The notes beneath the pieces were generated by a model, which saw only the letters and a program-made list of their open reading frames with translations, did not search any database and had not been told where the DNA came from. DNA of 26,354 nucleotides, from positions 1 to 26,354 of the forward strand of contig JAWVZB010000039.1 in assembly GCA_033722375.1 (NCBI GenBank), written 5' to 3'. This DNA comes from JAWVZB01 sp033722375. Its GTDB lineage: Bacteria > Actinomycetota > Nitriliruptoria > Nitriliruptorales > Nitriliruptoraceae. Below are positions 22,145 through 26,354 of this stretch, in pieces (position 1 is the stretch's first letter; every line of letters starts with the position of its first letter). A program made the position numbers and the translations under genes.

Positions 22145-25100
22145 TCAGCGGGCATTGAAGTACTTGGCTTCGGGGTGGTGAACGATGATGGCAGAGGTCG
22201 ACTGCTCCGGGTCGAGCATGAACTCGTCCGTGAGTTCCACCCCGATCTCTCCGAAGTCGAGCAGCTCGGCGAGCTTGGCCTGGTCCTCGAGGTCGGGGCA
22301 GGCGGCGTAGCCGAACGAGTAGCGCGAGCCGCGGTACTCCTGGCGGAACCAGTCCTCCTTGGTCTCCCCGTCCTGGTCGGCGATGTCGAGCTCCTCGCGG
22401 ACACGGCGGTGGACCAGTTCGGCCAGCGCTTCGGCCATCTCGACCCCGAAGCCGTGGGCGTACAGGTAGTCCTCGTAGTGGTCGTCCTCGAACAGCTCTT
22501 GGGTGACCTGGCTGATGCGGCGGCCCATGGTGACGCAGTGGACCCCGAGGACGTCGGTCTCGCCGCTGTCGACGTCGCGGAAGAAGTCGCTGATGCACAG
22601 GAACCGGCCCCGTGACTGGCGCGGGAAGGTGAAGCGCACCAGTTCCTTGGTGCCGGGGTTGTCCGGGTCCCAGACCACCAGATCGTCCCCGTCGGAGTTC
22701 GCGGGGTAGTAGCCGTAGACGGCCTCGGGGGTGACGACCTTCTCGCGCTTGGCGCGGTCGATCCACTCGCGCAGGACGGGGCGTGCGTTGTCGTCCAGGA
22801 ACGCCTTGTACTCCTCGGGGGAGCGCTCGCCTGGGGTCAGTCCCCACTGGTTGCGGAAGAGCGCGATCTCGTTGAGCAGCGGCCACACCTCGTCGACAGG
22901 AACGCCGCGCAGCACCCGTTGGCCCCAGAACGGCGGTTCGGGGATGTCGACGTCGGTCGCCACCGCCGATCGGGGGCGGCCCTTGTCGTCCACGCGGGGC
23001 GGGTCGGTGTCGGACGGTCGCTTGGTCGGGGTGCGCTTCTCGCGCCGTCCGACCAGCTCCTCGGGGAGCTCGGCTCCGGTGCGGCGCGCCTCCATCAGCG
23101 TGTCGAGGGTCCGGAGCCCCTCGAACGCGTCACGGCAGTAGAAGACGTTGCCGTCGTAGAGGTCGCGGAGGTCGTCCTCCACGAAGCTGCGCGTCAGTGC
23201 GGCTCCGCCCAGCAGGACCGGGTAGTCGGTGACGCCCCGCTTGTTCATCTCCTCGAGGTTGTCGCGCATGATCACGGTCGACTTCACGAGCAGTCCCGAC
23301 AGCCCGATCGCGTCGGCGTGCTGGGCCTCGGCGCTCGCGAGGATCGCGTCGATCGGCTGCTTGATACCGAGGTTCAGCGTGTCGTAGCCGTTGTTGCGGA
23401 GGATGATGTCGACGAGGTTCTTGCCGATGTCGTGCACATCGCCCTTCACGGTCGCGAGCACCACCCGACCCTTGCCGGACGCCTCGCCCTTCTCCATGTG
23501 CGGCTCGAGGTGGGCGACCGCAGCCTTCATGGTCTCCGCCGACTGGAGCACGAACGGGAGCTGCATCTCGCCGGAGCCGAACAGCTCGCCGACGACCTTC
23601 ATGCCGTCGAGCAGGAACTCGTTGACGATCTCGAGGGCGGGGTGGTCCTCGAGCGCCAGGTCGAGGTCCTCGGTCAGCCCCTCGCGGTCACCGTCGATGA
23701 TGCGGCGCGACAGCCGCTCCTCGACGGGGAGGTCGGCGAGGTCCTCCCGGGCGGTCGCGGTCTCCGACGCTCCTTCGAACATCGCCATGAGGGCGTGCAG
23801 CGGGTCGTAGGCGTCCTCGCCGTCGCCGGCCCCGCGGCGCCGGTCGAGGATGAGGTCGCGGGCGACCTCGACCTGCTCGTCGGGGATCCGGTGGAGCGGG
23901 AGGATCTTGCCGGGATGCACGATCGCGGAGTCGAGCCCACGGTCGATCGCCATCTGGAGGAACACCGAGTTCAGGACCTGTCGGGCGGCGGCGGACAGGC
24001 CGAACGAGACGTTGGAGACGCCGAGGGTCGTGTAGCAGCCGGGGATCTCCTCCTTGATCCGCTCGATCGCGTCCAAGGTCTCGATGCCGTCCCGGCGCAG
24101 CTCCTCCTGGCCGGAGCCCAGCGGGAACGTCAGACAGTCGAAGATCAGGTCCGAGGCTTCGAGCCCGTACTCGCCGATCGCGATGTCGGCGACCCGCTTG
24201 CACACGTCGAGCTTCCAGTCGGCGGTGCGGGCCTGGCCCTCCTCGTCGATGGCCAGCACGATCGCGGCGGCGCCGTACCGCCGTGCGAGCGGCAGCAGGA
24301 CGTCGGCCTTCTTGCGGCCGTCCTCGAGGTTGATCGAGTTGATGACGCCCCGCCCGCCGAGCCGGGTCAGGGCCGCCTCGATCACCTCGGGCTCAGTGGA
24401 GTCGATCACGAGCGGCAGCGTGGACTGGGTCGCGAAGCGCTCCACCAGCTCGACCATGTCGGCGGCGCCGTCGCGCCCGACGTAGTCGACGCAGACATCG
24501 AGGACGTGGGCGCCTTCCTTGGTCTGGGACTTGGCGATGGCGGTCATGCCCTCCCAGTCCTCGTCCAGCAGCAGCTGCTTGAACGCTTTGGAGCCGTTGG
24601 CGTTGCAGCGCTCGCCGATCACGAGGAACGACGTGTCCTGCTCGATCGGCACCGCGCTGTAGAGGGACGCCAGCGAGGGCTGGAAGTCGACGTCGCGCCC
24701 CGCCGGTTCCACGCCGCGCACGGTCTCGACGAGCCGGCGAAGATGCTCGGGGGTGGTGCCGCAGCAGCCGCCCACCAGGCGCACGCCGAACTCGGTGACG
24801 AACTCGTGCTGGGTCTCCGCGAGCCCTTCCGGGGTCAGCGGGTAGACCGTGCGGCCGTCATCGACGTGGGGGATCCCGGCGTTGGGGATCACGCTGATCG
24901 GCAGCCGCGAGTGCCGTGACAGGGTGCGGACGTGCTCGCGCATGTCCTCTGGCCCTGTGGCGCAGTTCATGCCGAGCACGTCGATCGGCAGCGGATCCAG
25001 CGCAGCGATCGCCGCGAGCGGCTCGGTCCCAAGGAGCATCGTGTTGATGTCCTTCTCGACCGTGAACTGCACGATCACCGGGATCCGCTCGCCACGCTCC

Positions 25101-25693
25101 TCGAACACGTCGGCCGCTGCGGCCACCGCGGCCTTGACCTGGAGCAGGTCGAAGCAGGTCTCGACCATCAGTGCGTCCACGCCGCCGTCGAGGAGCCCAC
25201 GGATCTGCCGCCGGTAGCCGTCCTCCATCTCCGGGGTGGAGATGTGGTCCTTGGCGGTCTCGGGGTCCTTGCCCAGCGACAGCGTCGGCGAGCGCGTCCC
25301 CGGCCCGATCGACCCCAGCACGAACCGGGGCTGCTCGTCGGTGCTGTAGGCGTCACATGCCTCGCGGGCGACCTCGGCAGCGAGCCGGTTCAGCTCCTCG
25401 CAGTCGTCGCCGAGCCCGTACTCGGCCAGCACCCACGGCGCCCCGCCGAACGTGTCGGTCTCGACCGCGTCGGAGCCGACCTCGAGGAACGACTCGTGGA
25501 TGCCCCGGATCGCATCGGGGCGGGTGCGGACCAGCACTTCGTTGCAGCCTTCGAGCTCGGGGCCCCCGAAGTCCTCGGCGCTGAGCTCGAGTGCCTGGAT
25601 CGAGGTGCCCATCGCCCCATCGGTCACGAGGACACGCTCGCGGAGCGCGTCCAGGAACGGATGGCGTTCGAGCCGCCGGGGAAGGGACGTCAT
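22145..25693 (-). CDS. metH: Cobalamin-dependent methionine synthase
   Basis: An 1182-residue MetH (E. coli MetH is 1227), transferring the methyl group of 5-methyl-THF via methylcobalamin to homocysteine. All modules are present. The homocysteine domain (about 10-325) has zinc ligands Cys244 (GMNCATG) and Cys310-Cys311 (GGCCGTT). The pterin-binding domain spans about 350-615. The B12 cap is about 655-735. The cobalamin-binding domain carries GDVHDIGKN (751-759), with axial His754. The C-terminal reactivation domain (about 915-1182) has the SAM-contacting RYSFGYAACPD (1124-1134). The ATG at 25693 fits the start of the homologous domain but has no Shine-Dalgarno. A TACCCT -10 box ends only eight bases before it, suggesting a leaderless mRNA. 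Partner: metF upstream in this window. Confidence 0.97.
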   Translation of the reverse strand: MTSLPRRLERHPFLDALRERVLVTDGAMGTSIQALELSAEDFGGPELEGCNEVLVRTRPDAIRGIHESFLEVGSDAVETDTFGGAPWVLAEYGLGDDCEELNRLAAEVAREACDAYSTDEQPRFVLGSIGPGTRSPTLSLGKDPETAKDHISTPEMEDGYRRQIRGLLDGGVDALMVETCFDLLQVKAAVAAAADVFEERGERIPVIVQFTVEKDINTMLLGTEPLAAIAALDPLPIDVLGMNCATGPEDMREHVRTLSRHSRLPISVIPNAGIPHVDDGRTVYPLTPEGLAETQHEFVTEFGVRLVGGCCGTTPEHLRRLVETVRGVEPAGRDVDFQPSLASLYSAVPIEQDTSFLVIGERCNANGSKAFKQLLLDEDWEGMTAIAKSQTKEGAHVLDVCVDYVGRDGAADMVELVERFATQSTLPLVIDSTEPEVIEAALTRLGGRGVINSINLEDGRKKADVLLPLARRYGAAAIVLAIDEEGQARTADWKLDVCKRVADIAIGEYGLEASDLIFDCLTFPLGSGQEELRRDGIETLDAIERIKEEIPGCYTTLGVSNVSFGLSAAARQVLNSVFLQMAIDRGLDSAIVHPGKILPLHRIPDEQVEVARDLILDRRRGAGDGEDAYDPLHALMAMFEGASETATAREDLADLPVEERLSRRIIDGDREGLTEDLDLALEDHPALEIVNEFLLDGMKVVGELFGSGEMQLPFVLQSAETMKAAVAHLEPHMEKGEASGKGRVVLATVKGDVHDIGKNLVDIILRNNGYDTLNLGIKQPIDAILASAEAQHADAIGLSGLLVKSTVIMRDNLEEMNKRGVTDYPVLLGGAALTRSFVEDDLRDLYDGNVFYCRDAFEGLRTLDTLMEARRTGAELPEELVGRREKRTPTKRPSDTDPPRVDDKGRPRSAVATDVDIPEPPFWGQRVLRGVPVDEVWPLLNEIALFRNQWGLTPGERSPEEYKAFLDDNARPVLREWIDRAKREKVVTPEAVYGYYPANSDGDDLVVWDPDNPGTKELVRFTFPRQSRGRFLCISDFFRDVDSGETDVLGVHCVTMGRRISQVTQELFEDDHYEDYLYAHGFGVEMAEALAELVHRRVREELDIADQDGETKEDWFRQEYRGSRYSFGYAACPDLEDQAKLAELLDFGEIGVELTDEFMLDPEQSTSAIIVHHPEAKYFNAR

Positions 25694-25700
25694 GGGGCCG

Positions 25701-25707
25701 TAGGGTA
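25701..25707. promoter_or_regulatory. Overlapping divergent -10 boxes (TAGGGT plus, TACCCT minus)
   Basis: The seven bases TAGGGTA read TAGGGT at 25701-25706 on the plus strand and TACCCT at 25707-25702 on the minus strand. Both fit TANNNT. The plus box is 57 bp before the membrane-protein ATG. The minus box is eight bases before the metH ATG. Confidence 0.45.
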
Positions 25708-25763
25708 CGCGCGCAGGGGTGTCGGTCGGGGCGCGCGCGGTGTCTGGATGGCATCCTCGTGCC

Positions 25764-26192
25764 ATGAGTGACCGTCCGTCCCCGGACATCGACCGTGGCG
25801 GTGAGCGCGATCTGTCCGACCGCGCGCAGCGCCTGGTCGACCGTGCGCAGGTCACCGACCGGAGGTCACGGTTCCGTCACCGGCTCGGCCGGATCCGTGC
25901 CCAGCGGTCCCGTCGACAGGTCCGTCGTCAGACGATCGAGGTCGTGGGCACGTTCGCGGCCGTGGCCGTCGCCGTGGTCCTCGGGGCGGCGTTGGAGGGA
26001 TGGGCCGGCGCGGCGATCGGGCTCGCGGTGGCGGTCGCCGTGCTCGGTGCCCGGCGACTGCTGCTGGCATGGGCGCCCCGTCGGGGTGCGTCCGCCTGGG
26101 ACTGGCAGGCGCAGCGCTATCGCGTGCTCGGCGACCCCTCGAAGACGGTTCAGGAGCTGGACCGCCCACCCGAGGAGCACTCCCGACGCTGA
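25764..26192 (+). CDS. Small two-pass membrane protein of unknown function
   Basis: A 142-residue protein. The first 55 residues are strongly basic and probably cytoplasmic (clusters such as RRSRFRHRLGRIRAQRSRRQ). Two adjacent membrane helices follow (about 57-77 and 79-97), forming a hairpin, then a C-terminal tail with WDWQAQRYRVLGDP (112-125). I recognise no family. The ATG has no clear Shine-Dalgarno. An in-frame GTG at 25719 would add 15 residues but is less likely. The gene is divergent from metH and shares its promoter region. The arrangement of a basic N-terminus and a helical hairpin could bind DNA or RNA at the membrane, but this is speculation. Confidence 0.7.
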   Translation: MSDRPSPDIDRGGERDLSDRAQRLVDRAQVTDRRSRFRHRLGRIRAQRSRRQVRRQTIEVVGTFAAVAVAVVLGAALEGWAGAAIGLAVAVAVLGARRLLLAWAPRRGASAWDWQAQRYRVLGDPSKTVQELDRPPEEHSRR

Positions 26193-26354
26193 GGGCCTCG
26201 GTTCTGTTGGGTCGTGACGGGGCGGGCGTGGGTGCGTGCGGTGGCACGGACCGCTGTGGTTGGCGGGCCCGCCGGTCACGTTTCGCTGTCCAGTTGTCAA
26301 AGAGCTCCCGTCCGGTCCGGTGCTGCTGGTCCGGTTGGGTCTTGCAGGTCTGGG
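26193..26354. other. Right end of window, no gene seen
   Basis: No coding frame is supported here. The region holds the perfect palindrome GGCGGGCCCGCC near 26262-26273, which may terminate the preceding gene, and then a boxA-like motif on the minus strand at 26294-26305. Confidence 0.5.
26294..26305 (-). promoter_or_regulatory. boxA-like rRNA antitermination motif
   Basis: On the minus strand GCTCTTTGACAA matches the E. coli rrn boxA core GCTCTTTAACAA at 11 of 12 positions. boxA binds NusB/NusE and is found in rRNA leaders and before 23S genes. No rRNA gene lies to its left, so its context is unclear. Confidence 0.4.

Noticed and set aside
22919..24919. 666-codon plus-strand frame opposite metH.
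   Set aside because: It is antisense to the well-conserved pterin and cobalamin domains and shows no domain of its own.

Overview
This 26.4 kb window has high GC, strong G/C third positions, many GTG starts and very tight gene packing. Together with the gene content (ATP-type PEP carboxykinase, fused ATP sulfurylase/APS kinase, N-terminal-GNAT acyl-CoA synthetase, cobalamin-dependent MetH, CsbD proteins) this points to an actinobacterial chromosome. It looks more like a deep-branching lineage (Acidimicrobiia/Nitriliruptoria type) than Streptomyces or Mycobacterium, but that placement is inference. I see no insertion sequence, phage, CRISPR array, tRNA or rRNA gene. It reads as core chromosome rather than an island.

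Layout. 1-4.5 kb: tail of an unknown gene, an orphan membrane histidine kinase, PEP carboxykinase, and a convergent GAF-PAS-EAL c-di-GMP phosphodiesterase. 4.6-10.4 kb: a possible sulfur neighbourhood with an SQR-like flavoprotein, a secreted and membrane-anchored unknown, an SLC13 permease with two TrkA-C-type regions, and a convergent bifunctional sulfate adenylyltransferase/APS kinase. The 318 bp between the last two holds two hairpins and a long rod-like inverted repeat. 10.6-15.9 kb: a large membrane GAF histidine kinase, a sigma-70 factor, a Nudix hydrolase overlapping a sugar-phosphate nucleotidyltransferase, and a single-pass membrane unknown. 16.0-19.6 kb (minus): metF and a GNAT/NDP-forming acyl-CoA synthetase fusion. 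19.9-22 kb: an NTF2-like unknown, a flavin-reductase-family protein, and two tandem csbD genes, the first only 55 codons. 22-26.4 kb: metH (minus) with a 57-codon membrane ORF after it, a divergent two-pass membrane unknown, and a right end with a boxA-like motif on the minus strand.

How the genes fit together. MetF makes the 5-methyl-THF that MetH uses for methionine synthesis; they are about 5 kb apart on the same strand. Sat/APS kinase starts sulfate assimilation, and the SLC13 permease facing it may supply the anion. PckA and the acyl-CoA synthetase fusion sit in central carbon and acetyl-CoA metabolism. Signal transduction is well represented (two kinases, one EAL protein, one sigma factor), but no response regulator or GGDEF protein is in view.

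Most notable non-coding observations: (1) the 8531-8709 rod-like inverted repeat, whose four wobble positions are all G-U on the plus strand, suggesting a plus-strand structured RNA; (2) an exact CGAAC-N4-GTTCG (Gram-positive LexA/SOS-type) palindrome abutting the ribosome binding site of the sigma factor gene and overlapping a second palindrome; (3) a probable leaderless metH whose -10 box overlaps that of the divergent gene.
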